Source: Streptomyces sp. P3 (GTDB lineage Bacteria > Actinomycetota > Actinomycetes > Streptomycetales > Streptomycetaceae). From it: a DNA stretch of 64,000 nucleotides. Shown one piece after another: positions 42,223 to 51,500 of the stretch (its first letter is position 1; each line of letters begins with the position of its first letter). The DNA lies in contig NZ_CP028369.1 in the NCBI RefSeq assembly GCF_003032475.1, positions 7,750,001 to 7,814,000 of the forward strand, written 5' to 3'. The notes under the pieces were generated by a model. The model ran no database searches, had not been told where the DNA came from, and saw only the letters and a program-made list of their open reading frames with translations. The position numbers were made by a program, and so were the translations under genes.

Positions 42223-44952
42223 TCATCCGTGTGGGCCCGACCGGCCGGCCCCGTGCACCGCGCCGGACACACGTACCGCGGTGACCTTGTACTCGGGGCA
42301 GGACGTGACCGTGTCCGAGTGGCCGGAGGTGAGACGGTTCACGCCGCTCGCGGGGAAGTGGAAGGAGCTGAACACCTGGCCGGGTGCCATCTGTTCGCTG
42401 ACGCGGGCGACGAGCCGGGCCTGGCCGTGCCTGCTCCGCACGGTGAGCTGTACGCCGTCCTGTACGCCGTACCGGGCGGCGTCGTCGGGGTGGAGGTCGA
42501 GGTGGTCGACGGGATCGAGCGCGAGGTTGCCGCCGCGGCGGGTCATGCTGCCGGAGTTGTAGTGCGCCCAGCGCCGCCCGGTGACCAGAAGCAGCGGGTA
42601 GTCGTCGTCGGGTTGCTCACCGGGTGGCAGGTAGGGGGCGGCGGACAGGTGGGCCCGCCCGTCCGGCGTGGCGAACCCCTCTTCGTACAGCTTTGCCTCC
42701 CCCGGGCGACCGGGGTCAGGGCACGGCCACGGCACGGCGGGTTCCCGATCCAGCCGGTCATGGGAGAGACCGGCGAAGACGGGCGCGACCCGCGCGCATT
42801 CGGCCAAGGCGTGGGCCGGCGTCGGGCAGCCCAGATCGCTGCCCATCGCGGCGGCGACGGCACGCACGATGTCGAAGTCGCTCCGTGCCTCACCCGGCAA
42901 AGGCACGGCGGGGCGGACCCGCTGGAACCGGCGGTCGAAATTGACGAAGGTGCCGTCCTTCTCCAGCCAGGACGCGGCGGGCAGGACGACGTCGGCATGG
43001 CGCGCGGTCTCGGACAGGAAGAGTTCGTTGCACACCACGAGCGGGCACGCCCGAAGAGCTTCGGCCACGCGGTCGGTGTCGGGGTCGGTTGCGCAGACGT
43101 CCTCGCCGATGACCCACAGCGCCCGCAGATCCCCGGCCCGCGCGGCGGCGAACATGTCCGGGATCCGCAGGCCCGGGCATCCCGGAATCCGCCCACCCCA
43201 GACGGCTTCGGCCCGGGACCGTGCGCGGTTGTCCGTCACCTTCCCGTAGCCCGGCAGCAGGTCGGGCAGCGCGCCCATGTCCGAGGCGCCCTGGACGTTG
43301 TTCTGGCCGCGCAGCGGATTGACACCGTACCCGCGGTCGGTGCCGACGGCGCCGCGCAGGATCGCCAGGTTGGCCAGCGACCGCACACCGTCCGTGCCGT
43401 GCAGATGCTCGGTGACGCCGAGACCGTAGACGATGGCCGGACGCTCGGCCCCGCCGTACAGCCGCGCGGCGGCGACCAGGTCCACGGCGGGCACCCCGGT
43501 GATCTCCGCGACCCGGTCGGGCGGGTAGTCCTCCAGCAGTTCGGTGAGCTCCGGCAGCCCGGTGGCCCGCTCGCGCAGGAAATCCGCGTCGGCCAGTCCT
43601 TCGGTGACGAGAATGCGGGCGAGTCCGTGGAAGAGCGCCACGTTGGTGCCGGGCCGGGGCCGCAGATGCACGTCGGCGTGCAGGGCGAGGCCCACGGCGC
43701 GGGGGTCGGCGACGACCAGCTCGGCTCTTCCGTGCAGCACCTGCCGGAGCAGTCGCGCGCCGACCACCGGGTGGGCCTCGACGGGATTGGCGCCGACCAC
43801 GAGCAGGCAGTCGGACCGTTCCACGTCGTCGAAGCTGTCGGTGCCGCCGGAGAGGCCGAAGGAGGCGGTGAGGCCGGCGGCGGACGGGGAGTGGCACAGG
43901 CGGGAGCAGTTGTCGACGTTGTTCGTGCCGATGACGGTCCGCATGAACTTCTGGACGAGGTAGTTCTCCTCGTTGGTGGCGCGGGCCGAGGAGATCGCCG
44001 CCACGGAGTCCGCGCCGCCGTCCGCGACGGCCGCGCGCAGCCGTCCGGCGACGTACCCGAGCGCCTCCTCCCAGCTCACCGGCTCCAGGCGGCCGCCCTG
44101 CCTCCGCAGGGGCCGGGTGAGCCGTTCGGGAGAGGTGAGATATCCGTGGGCGAAGCGGCCCTTCACGCAGGCGTGCCCCTGGTTGACCGGGCCGTCCCGG
44201 GCCGGCAGGACGGCCGTGACCTCGCCGTCGGAGGTGACTACGTCCAGGGCACAGCCGACGCCGCAGTATCCGCACGTCGTACGCGTCGCAGCCGGCCGGT
44301 GGGCGGAGGTGAGACCGCGCCCCGGTCCGGGCTCGGTGATCGCGCCGGTGGGACAGGTGTCCACGCACCCGCCGCAGGCCACGCAGTCCGACTCGGCCCA
44401 GGACCCGCCGTTTCCGGGAGCCACCACGGTTTCGGCGCCCCGGCCGGTCAGGGTCAGGGCGAAGGTGCCCTGCACTTCCGAGCACATGCGCACACACCGC
44501 CCGCAGGCGATGCAGAGGTCCCGGTCCAGGTGGACGTAAGGGTGGGAGTCGTCCCCACCCCGGCCTGCGGCATCCCGAGCCGTGTCGGGGGCGATGCCCA
44601 ACGACCGGCAGACCTCGGCCAGTTCGCTGGGGTTGTCCTCAGCGAGGGCACGGGGCGGCAGCGCGGAGGCGATGAGTTCCACCGCGTCCTGGCGCAGCTG
44701 CCGGAGATCGCCGACGGCGGCCTCGACCTGCGCTCCTGGCGCGGCCAGGGTCACGCAGGCCGCCACGACCGTCCCGTCGGCCCGCACGAGACATGTACGG
44801 CACGACCCGGCAGGGCTGAGCCGGTCGTCGGAGCACAGCGCGGGCAACTCGACACCGGCCGCCCGTACCGCCGTGAGCAGTGAGGCTCCCTCGGGAACGA
44901 CGACGCCCGCGCCGTCGACCTCGACCTGAACCTCGACCCTGCTCCCGGTCAT
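42223..44952 (-). CDS. NAD-type formate dehydrogenase alpha subunit (FdsA/FdhF-like molybdoenzyme)
   Basis: This is a 909-residue protein from ATG 44952 (overlap with the beta gene). The N-terminal [2Fe-2S] domain has C-x10-C-x2-C-x11-C (about residues 40-68). A NuoG-like region and two 4Fe-4S clusters follow (LCIACGRCVRMC and CVACGGCVDTCP). The Mo/W-bis-MGD domain starts at TTCGYCGVGCALDVV with its own cluster. The metal ligand is Cys in NVDNCSRLCHSPS, so no selenocysteine is needed. C-terminal HYNSGSMTRRGGNL and GVNRLTSGHSDTVTSCPEYK match the formate dehydrogenase family. It oxidises formate to CO2. No FdhD-type sulfurtransferase is encoded here. Confidence 0.88.
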   Translation of the reverse strand: MTGSRVEVQVEVDGAGVVVPEGASLLTAVRAAGVELPALCSDDRLSPAGSCRTCLVRADGTVVAACVTLAAPGAQVEAAVGDLRQLRQDAVELIASALPPRALAEDNPSELAEVCRSLGIAPDTARDAAGRGGDDSHPYVHLDRDLCIACGRCVRMCSEVQGTFALTLTGRGAETVVAPGNGGSWAESDCVACGGCVDTCPTGAITEPGPGRGLTSAHRPAATRTTCGYCGVGCALDVVTSDGEVTAVLPARDGPVNQGHACVKGRFAHGYLTSPERLTRPLRRQGGRLEPVSWEEALGYVAGRLRAAVADGGADSVAAISSARATNEENYLVQKFMRTVIGTNNVDNCSRLCHSPSAAGLTASFGLSGGTDSFDDVERSDCLLVVGANPVEAHPVVGARLLRQVLHGRAELVVADPRAVGLALHADVHLRPRPGTNVALFHGLARILVTEGLADADFLRERATGLPELTELLEDYPPDRVAEITGVPAVDLVAAARLYGGAERPAIVYGLGVTEHLHGTDGVRSLANLAILRGAVGTDRGYGVNPLRGQNNVQGASDMGALPDLLPGYGKVTDNRARSRAEAVWGGRIPGCPGLRIPDMFAAARAGDLRALWVIGEDVCATDPDTDRVAEALRACPLVVCNELFLSETARHADVVLPAASWLEKDGTFVNFDRRFQRVRPAVPLPGEARSDFDIVRAVAAAMGSDLGCPTPAHALAECARVAPVFAGLSHDRLDREPAVPWPCPDPGRPGEAKLYEEGFATPDGRAHLSAAPYLPPGEQPDDDYPLLLVTGRRWAHYNSGSMTRRGGNLALDPVDHLDLHPDDAARYGVQDGVQLTVRSRHGQARLVARVSEQMAPGQVFSSFHFPASGVNRLTSGHSDTVTSCPEYKVTAVRVSGAVHGAGRSGPHG

Positions 44953-46634
44953 GACTCCCATCCCGCCAGTTGCCCGCCGTAGGCGCGGGCGAGGCTGCGC
45001 ACCGCGGGTGGGATGCGCCGCCCGAAGGCGCACAGACTCGCCTCGGTCAGCACGCGTCCCAGCCGTTCCCATTCAGGGCCGGGCGAGCTGTCGTCGGACG
45101 CCAGCTCCAGGCCACGACGCGAGCCCACCCGGCAGGGGGAACAGGCACCGCAGCTCTCCTCCGCCGCGAACTGCCAGATGTGCCGCAGCGCTTCCTGCGG
45201 GGTCACCCGCCGGTCGAAGGCGACCAACCCGGCATGGCCCAGCGCGGCGCCCCGGGACGCGAGGTCGACGGTGGTCAGCGGCACGTCCAGGGCGTCGGGG
45301 CCGAGGAAACCGCCCAACGGGCCACCGACCTGCAACGCGGCGAGCTCACTGCCGTCCTTCAGACCGCCGCCCAGCTCGGTGACGATCCGCAGCAGCGAGG
45401 TACCCAGCTCGACCTCGTACGCCCCCGGCCGGGCGAACCGCTCCGACAGGCAGACCAGTTTCGTCCCGGTCTCGCCTCTGGTCCCGCGTCGGGCGTAGGC
45501 CTCTCCGCCGCGGGCGATGATCCAGGGGACGGAGGCGAGGGTCTCGACATTGTTGACCACCGTCGGCGCGCCCCACAGACCGCGCCGGGTGGGATAGGGC
45601 GGACGCGGCCGGGCACAGCCCCGGTCCCCCTCCAGGCTCGCGATGAGGGCGGTCTCCTCGCCCGCGACGTAGGATCCTGCGCCCGCGACCACCTCGACGT
45701 CGAGGCTCGTGTCCGTCGCATGCACGGACGGGCCCAGGTGCCCGTCGGCGTACGCCTGCCCCACCGCCTGCCGCATCCGCGCCAGCGCCTGCGGATACTC
45801 CGAGCGCACCAGAATCACACCCCGCTCCGCCCCGCACGCGAAGCATGCCAGGGCCAGGCCCTCCAGCACCCGCTCCGGCTCCGCCTCCATCAACAGCCGG
45901 TCGGCGTAGGAGCCGGGATCCCCCTCGTCACCGTTGGCCACGACGACGGTGCCGGGAACCCGGCCGGCGGCCGCCCACTTCGAGGCCACCAGGAATCCCG
46001 CGCCACCGCGTCCTCGCAGCCCGGAGGCCGCCACCTCCAGCTCGACCTCGTCCGGAGTGCCTGAAGTGACCACCTGCGGCCACACCTGCCACGGGAGCGT
46101 CCCGGCGACCACCCCTCCCAGCAGTACCGGGTCACCGGTGTCGTCAGCCGCCGGGATCGCCGGTGCCTGTGGGGGCTCGCGCCCGGCGAGCTGCCCGGCG
46201 AGCGCCGGGCCGGCGTGGGGTGTGTCACCGTCGAGCGCGGCGGGGCCCGCGTAGCAGTACCCCAGGCAGCGGACGGCCTGCAGGGAGGTCTCGCCGTCCG
46301 GTGAGGCCATGCCCACGGTGACGCCCAGCTCGTGTGCCACCTCGGTGAGGTGTTGACCGGCCTGTGCGGCGAAGCACGCCGTCGCCGCACAGACGCGGAC
46401 ATGACGGCGGCCGTGCGGGGCGGCGAGGTCCGCGTAGTAGCCGGCCGGCCCGAGCGCGGCGGCAGCAGGAAGGTCCATATCGGCGGCGACAGCCGGAGCC
46501 CAGGTTTCGGGGGCGTCCGCCGTTCCCGCCCTGGCTTCCGCCAGCGACTCCATCAGCCGGCGTCCCGGCCGGCCGCGCCGGCCGGCCAGGGCCCGAAACG
46601 CGTCGAAACGGTCCGCGGGGCCCACGGCAGTCAT
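44949..46634 (-). CDS. Formate dehydrogenase NuoE-NuoF fusion (FdsG-FdsB-like) subunit
   Basis: This is a 561-residue electron-input subunit from ATG 46634. Residues about 1-150 are a NuoE/thioredoxin-like [2Fe-2S] domain with CAATAC (C-x4-C) and CLGYC (C-x3-C). The rest is NuoF: FMN loop SGLRGRGGAGFLVASKW, NAD loop NGDEGDPGSYADR, SLBB region and complete 4Fe-4S motif ESCGACSPCR with distal Cys in EASLCAFGR. It transfers electrons from the alpha subunit to NAD+. Separate FdsG and FdsB genes are usual in proteobacteria; here they are one protein and the operon is two genes. Compare the NuoF-like protein at 28414, which lacks one cluster Cys. Confidence 0.88.
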   Translation of the reverse strand: MTAVGPADRFDAFRALAGRRGRPGRRLMESLAEARAGTADAPETWAPAVAADMDLPAAAALGPAGYYADLAAPHGRRHVRVCAATACFAAQAGQHLTEVAHELGVTVGMASPDGETSLQAVRCLGYCYAGPAALDGDTPHAGPALAGQLAGREPPQAPAIPAADDTGDPVLLGGVVAGTLPWQVWPQVVTSGTPDEVELEVAASGLRGRGGAGFLVASKWAAAGRVPGTVVVANGDEGDPGSYADRLLMEAEPERVLEGLALACFACGAERGVILVRSEYPQALARMRQAVGQAYADGHLGPSVHATDTSLDVEVVAGAGSYVAGEETALIASLEGDRGCARPRPPYPTRRGLWGAPTVVNNVETLASVPWIIARGGEAYARRGTRGETGTKLVCLSERFARPGAYEVELGTSLLRIVTELGGGLKDGSELAALQVGGPLGGFLGPDALDVPLTTVDLASRGAALGHAGLVAFDRRVTPQEALRHIWQFAAEESCGACSPCRVGSRRGLELASDDSSPGPEWERLGRVLTEASLCAFGRRIPPAVRSLARAYGGQLAGWES

Positions 46635-46699
46635 GACCTCATCGTGGAGCCGGCGGCCAGGCACCGCAATCCGGGCCGTGGTGCTGTCTGTTTCCTCCC

Positions 46700-46730
46700 C
46701 GCCTCCGCGTGACCCTCACGGCGGGAGGCG
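46700..46730. promoter_or_regulatory. Inverted repeat upstream of the formate dehydrogenase operon
   Basis: CGCCTCC (46700-46706) pairs with GGAGGCG (46724-46730), and inner CGTGA (46708-46712) with TCACG (46716-46720) around a CCC loop. It lies 66 nt upstream of the fdh start and 234 nt upstream of the secreted protein start. It could be a regulator site or a hairpin. The remainder of the 329-bp divergent region shows no gene. Confidence 0.4.
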
Positions 46731-46963
46731 ATTTGGCGGGACCACCGCGCGGGCCACTCGTTCACAGCAATGGGCACCGCGGTTCGAATTGCCTGCTCCG
46801 CACGCTTCTGAACTGGTGATTTCTGCCGACCCCCGGTGCCCGGGTCCGGCTGTGGGCTCGAGTGAACAGGACGACCGGATTGCCGTCGATCACGTTGCGG
46901 GGCCTTCTGAACACGGGAACTCCCCCACCGGATCTCTCATGCACACACGAAGAAAGGCGCGGA

Positions 46964-47461
46964 ATGCCATCCCTCAACCGCTTCGGGCCCGCTCTCGTTT
47001 CGGCCGCGGTCCTGACGTCCCTGGCCATGGCTGTCGCTCCGGCAGCCACGGCAGCCACGACCTCGAAGATCACCAGTCCTGTCCCTGTCGTCCAGGAATC
47101 GCAGACCGCGGGGCCCACGTCGGGGACCTGCGCCGCTCTGAGTGCTCAGCTGTCCACGCAGCTGCAGGCCGCCCAGACCGCGCTGGCCGCCACGCCGCCC
47201 GACGTCGTCGCGGCCCAGGCGGCAGTCACCGCGGCCCAGGCCACGGTCGTAGCGCTCCAGGCCCAGCTGTGTCTGCCGTCGGTGCCCACGCCCTCGCCGA
47301 TCTGTGCGGCTCTCGCCCTCCAACTGCACGAGGACCTCAAGGCCCTGATCGCCGCGTTGACGACCTACCCGCTCAACCAGGCCCAGATCACTCTGGCGTT
47401 GAACGCGGCGCTCACCACCAGCGCAGCACTCCAGGCCAACGCCTGCGTGAGCGTCGCCTGA
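46964..47461 (+). CDS. Small secreted Ala/Gln-rich helical protein
   Basis: This is a 165-residue protein from ATG 46964 with a weak AAGGCGCGG RBS. It has a Sec signal (PALVSAAVLTSLAMAVAPAATA, cleavage near residue 30) and a mature part dominated by Ala/Leu/Gln helices (LSAQLSTQLQAAQTALAA, VVAAQAAVTAAQATVVALQA) with heptad character. Four cysteines in the mature chain (TCAAL, QLCLP, ICAAL, NACVS) probably form two disulfides. I recognise no family; it may be a cell-surface or spore-surface structural protein. It is divergent from the formate dehydrogenase operon and convergent with the Aat gene. Confidence 0.65.
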   Translation: MPSLNRFGPALVSAAVLTSLAMAVAPAATAATTSKITSPVPVVQESQTAGPTSGTCAALSAQLSTQLQAAQTALAATPPDVVAAQAAVTAAQATVVALQAQLCLPSVPTPSPICAALALQLHEDLKALIAALTTYPLNQAQITLALNAALTTSAALQANACVSVA

Positions 47462-47807
47462 CCGACGGTTCACCGCGCAACACGGACCTGACGAGTCGTC
47501 CGGGAGCGCCGGTGGTCCACTGAGCGGTCCTGACCTCGTGGTCTCCGTGTACGGCGTCGGGTTCGACGGTTCGTCGACGTCGGACCCGACGCTGCGTTCA
47601 GCCCCCGAAAACCTCCCGAGGTAGTCGGAGCGGACAGGACGCAGCCGTATCCGAGGGGGATCCGGCCGTGCGACTGCCGGGCCGGCAAGTCCGGCGGACG
47701 CAGGGGGCCTTGGGTGCTCAGGAGCGAGGGTGCCGCGGCCTCGGTGGGGGCTCGCTTCCCACGGGTCCGCGCGCCTCGGCACGTATCGAGCAGTCCGACG
47801 GCCGCGG
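47462..47807. other. Convergent intergenic gap
   Basis: This stretch lies between the secreted protein and the Aat gene. The palindrome TGCCGGGCCGGCA lies at 47675-47687. No gene or strong terminator was recognised. Confidence 0.4.
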
Positions 47808-48596
47808 TCAGCACGATCCCCTCGGCTGGGCGAGGCGGCGGGCGGGCAAGGTGGCGGTGGGCATCGGGAGGCCGTCGTGCGTGGTGCGGCGGAGCTGTCG
47901 CATGTACTGCTCTCGCGGCACGAGGACGCCGCCCAGACTGCGGACGTGCGGACTGTCCCGCTGAGCGTCGAGCAGCACGCCGCCGGCCTGGGCGAAGCGC
48001 GCCGCGAGGTCCGTCACCGCCACCCTCGAGGCGCCCGGACGGTGGAAGAACATCGAGTCCATGCTGAAGACCGACCCGAGCCGCAGGCCGAAGACGCCAC
48101 CGATCAGATCGCCGTCCTCCCACACCTCGGCACTGTGGGCATGACCCAGATCGTGCAGGGTCAGCAGGCTTGAGATCAGCTCTTCGGTGAGCCACAGGGG
48201 GGTGCGGTCGCCGCGGCATTCACGGACGACCCGCTCGAACCGCCGGTCCAGGCTGGTCGACCACGGCAGCCGGTTGCGCAGCCGCCGGGCGAGACTCCGG
48301 CTGAGGTGCGGGGCGGAGACGGGCAGCACCGGCCTGGGGTCGGGCGACCACCAGGAGACGGCGTAGGGGTCGGCCGATTCCTCCCCCACGAGCCGGATGC
48401 GGCCCTCCAGGACCTGATCGGCGAAGACCACCTCGTTGAGGGTGCGGGTGTACTCGTTGGATGCCGGGAACGGATAGACGCCGGCACGGTACGCCGCCAG
48501 GAGACAGGCCGGACCGATGTCGGCGGAGAAGGCCACCGGACCGTCGGGCGCCGCTTCCAGCACGTCCAGCGCCTCCCAGTCGGCGCATCGGCTCAC
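47808..48596 (-). CDS. Divergent leucyl/phenylalanyl-tRNA-protein transferase (Aat) homologue
   Basis: This is a 262-residue GNAT-fold aminoacyl-tRNA transferase. GTG 48596 overlaps the NRPS stop (GTGA). Family blocks are WWSPDPR (82-88), LWLTEEL, GHAHSAEVW (151-159), IGGVFG, SMDSMFF (179-183) and LLDAQ with Asp210 and Gln212, the family catalytic pair. Three departures from housekeeping Aat stand out. The conserved GGDL near the N-terminus is SADI. The Glu of GESMF is Asp180. About 30 extra residues (44-80) sit between YPFP and WWSPDP. Canonical Aat moves Leu/Phe from tRNA to N-terminal Arg/Lys of proteins. The coupling to an NRPS suggests transfer to a carrier-bound amino acid instead. Confidence 0.85.
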   Translation of the reverse strand: MSRCADWEALDVLEAAPDGPVAFSADIGPACLLAAYRAGVYPFPASNEYTRTLNEVVFADQVLEGRIRLVGEESADPYAVSWWSPDPRPVLPVSAPHLSRSLARRLRNRLPWSTSLDRRFERVVRECRGDRTPLWLTEELISSLLTLHDLGHAHSAEVWEDGDLIGGVFGLRLGSVFSMDSMFFHRPGASRVAVTDLAARFAQAGGVLLDAQRDSPHVRSLGGVLVPREQYMRQLRRTTHDGLPMPTATLPARRLAQPRGSC

Positions 48597-51500
48597 CACC
48601 GTGCCGCTCCCTGCGCCTGGCCGTCCACCGGCCCGACGAAGTCGGCCTGTCGGAGGAAGTCGATGTAGCGGTCCATCATCCCCGCGTCCACCGGCGGAAT
48701 GTCGATCCCGGCGTCCGTGAGCGCCCGTTCCGCGTTGCCGCGGGTGAACTCCGGGAAGACGCCCTGGAAGTACATCTCGCTCACGGTGATGTCGGCGCGG
48801 GCGCACCGGTCGACGAAGAGCGGGACGAACGGGGTGATCGGGTCGGTGGGGTGCCCGGCCGCGTACTTCACCAGCGTGGCGATCCATTCGGCGTAGGGGA
48901 TCGTACGGACCGGGTAACCCCGCTTGCGCAGCCGCTCGGCGAGTGAGTTCAGCAGGGCGGGACGGGGGTTGGTGAGGTGGTAGACCTCGCCGCGAGCGGG
49001 ACGGCGGGTGGAGACGTACCCGATCGCGCGGGCCAGGTGGTCGGCCGGCAGGAAGTCCAGCGGCAGCCGGACGTCAGGGCACAGCCCCGTCCGCGCGATG
49101 AAGCTGATGAGGGCGGCCATCTCGCTGCTGGTGTTCATCACGCCGGTTCCGCTGCTGCCCGTGATGTCCATCAGGCGGTAGACGGCGACCGGCAGGCCCG
49201 CGGCGGACGCCTTGTGCAGCAGCGCCTCGCCGACCCATTTGGTCTCCACGTATCCCACCGACAGATACTCGGGAAAGCGAAGCGCGGTGCTCTCCGTCGC
49301 CTCGTGCACGCCGGCCGGCCCGTATCCGGCGAGCACTGCCATGCTGGAGGTGAAGTGGACGGGGACGGCCCGGCCGGCGGCGAGGCGGATGATCTCGTAT
49401 GTTCCGTCGACGTTGGCCGCGCGCAACTCGTGGTACGGGTAGATGAAGTTGACCTGGCCGCCGAAGTGGTAGACGGCGTCGATGACCGATCCCAGCTCCT
49501 CGAACCGGCTCGGGGACAGCCCCAGTCCGGGCTTCCCCAGGTTGCCGACGACCGGCTGGACGCGCTCGCTGGACAGGTCGCTGAGGACGTAACGCCGGTG
49601 GCTCGCGCGGATCCGTTCCATGGCATGGCGCTCGTCGGAGGCCCTGACCAGGCAGAGGATCCGTCCCGTCGTCCTGCGGAGCAGCTCGTCGATCATGTGC
49701 GCGCCGCAGAACCCCGTCGCCCCGGTGAGGAGGACGTCGCCGGGGCGCCGGGGGTCCGGAGCCGGCGCGTCACGGCCCACTGCCGGAACACGCCGATCGG
49801 TCTCGGCGGTGAAGTCGACGCTCTTGCCGTCCGGGTGGGCCAGCGTGCCGGCACGGGCCTGGCGCACGGACTCGGCGAACGCGGCGAGCGTCGGATACCG
49901 CAGCAGTGAGCGGGTCAGGTCGCGGATCTGTGTGATGCCGATGCCGAAGACGACGCGGGTGCGGGCGAGCATTTCCATGGCCAGCAGCGAGTTGCCGCCG
50001 AGCTCGAAGAAGTCGTCGTGCGGACGGACGTGGTCCACACCCAGGATCTGGCCCCACAACAGGGCCATCCCCTGCGGTACCGGCCGGTCGTCGGCGTCGG
50101 CCGTCGTCGCCGCGGTCCCGGCTTCCGGCATGATCCGCCGGTCGAGCTTTCCGCCGGGCGTGACGGGCAGCCGTTCCATCGGGTGGAAGGACGCCGGGAT
50201 CATGTAGCCCGGCAGGATCTCGGCGAGCGCGGACCGCAGTCGTGCGGGCACCACCGCCTCGCCGTCGGCGGGCGGTGGGGCCGGCGTGAAGTAGGCGATG
50301 AGCTCCCGGTCGCCGCTGGCTCGCGTCCGGGCCACCACCATCGCCTGGCCGACCTGCGGAAGGGAGACGAGCGCGGCCTCGACCTCGGCCGGGTCGACCC
50401 GGAACCCGCGGATCTTCATCTGGTCGTCGACCCGGCCCAGAACCTGCACGCTGCCGTCCGGGCGGCAGCGGCCCAGATCCCCGGTCCGGTACATCCGGCC
50501 CCCCGGCGCCGAGCCGTGCGGGTCGGGCGGGAACTGTTGTGCGGTCAGGGCGGGCTGCCGCCAGATACCGCGCGCCAGCCCCGGTCCGGCGATGTAGATC
50601 TCGCCGCGTTCGCCCGGCGGCACCGGGTGCAGTCCGGCGTCGAGAACGTGGACGTGATTGCCGTCCAGGGGCCTGCCGATCGGAGCGACGGCGGTGTCCG
50701 GCGCGGCGAGGACCTCCTCGTTCAGGTCGCAGAGCGTGGAGGTGATGGTGGTCTCGGTGAGCCCGTAGGCGTTGACGAGCCGCGCGCCGGGGATCCGGCG
50801 CAGAATGGCGCGGCAGTCCTTCGCGGTGACGATCTCGCCGCCGATGATGACGAGCCTCAGCGACGCGAGGCTCTCGTCGCCGTCCGGGACGGAGACGATC
50901 CGGTGCCAGTAGGCGGGGGGCAGGTCGGCGACGGTGATCCCGTGCTCCGGGAGGCGGTGCAGCAGGTCGGTGGGCGCCCACGTGTGCTGTCCCGCGAGGA
51001 CGAGCGTCGCGCCGCTGATCAGCGTGGCGAAGATCTGCTCCAGTGAGGTGTCGAAGCCGAGCGCCGCGGCGTGCAGCACCCGGTCGCCGGGGGTCAGTTC
51101 GTACGCCCGGGCCGCCGCGGTGAGGGAGTGGGCCAGCGACCGATGGGTGATCATCACCCCCTTGGGGGGCCCGGTGGATCCCGAGGTGTAGATCACGTAG
51201 GCGAGGTCGTCCGGCCGGGGGCCGGGTGCCGGCGGCGGCGGTCCCGCCGACGGTGTCCGCGTGGCCGGTTCCCCGGCGGCCCCGGCGTGGACGATCCGGG
51301 CTTCGCATCCGGTGAACATCGGGGCGTGCTCGGGGCTCGAGACGACGAGGCGTGAACCGGTCCTGGCGACCAGCGCCGCAATCCGTTGCCGCGGAGTCGC
51401 CGGGTCGAGGGGCAGGAACGCGCCGCCGGAGCCCAGCACCGCCAGCAGCGCGACGACCAGCTCGGGCACGCGATCGAGGCACACGGTGACGACGGACTCC

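Noticed and set aside
41422..44883. 1153-codon plus-strand frame across the GH65/formate dehydrogenase border
   Set aside because: It runs antisense through the Fe-S and Mo motifs of the formate dehydrogenase and has no motif of its own.
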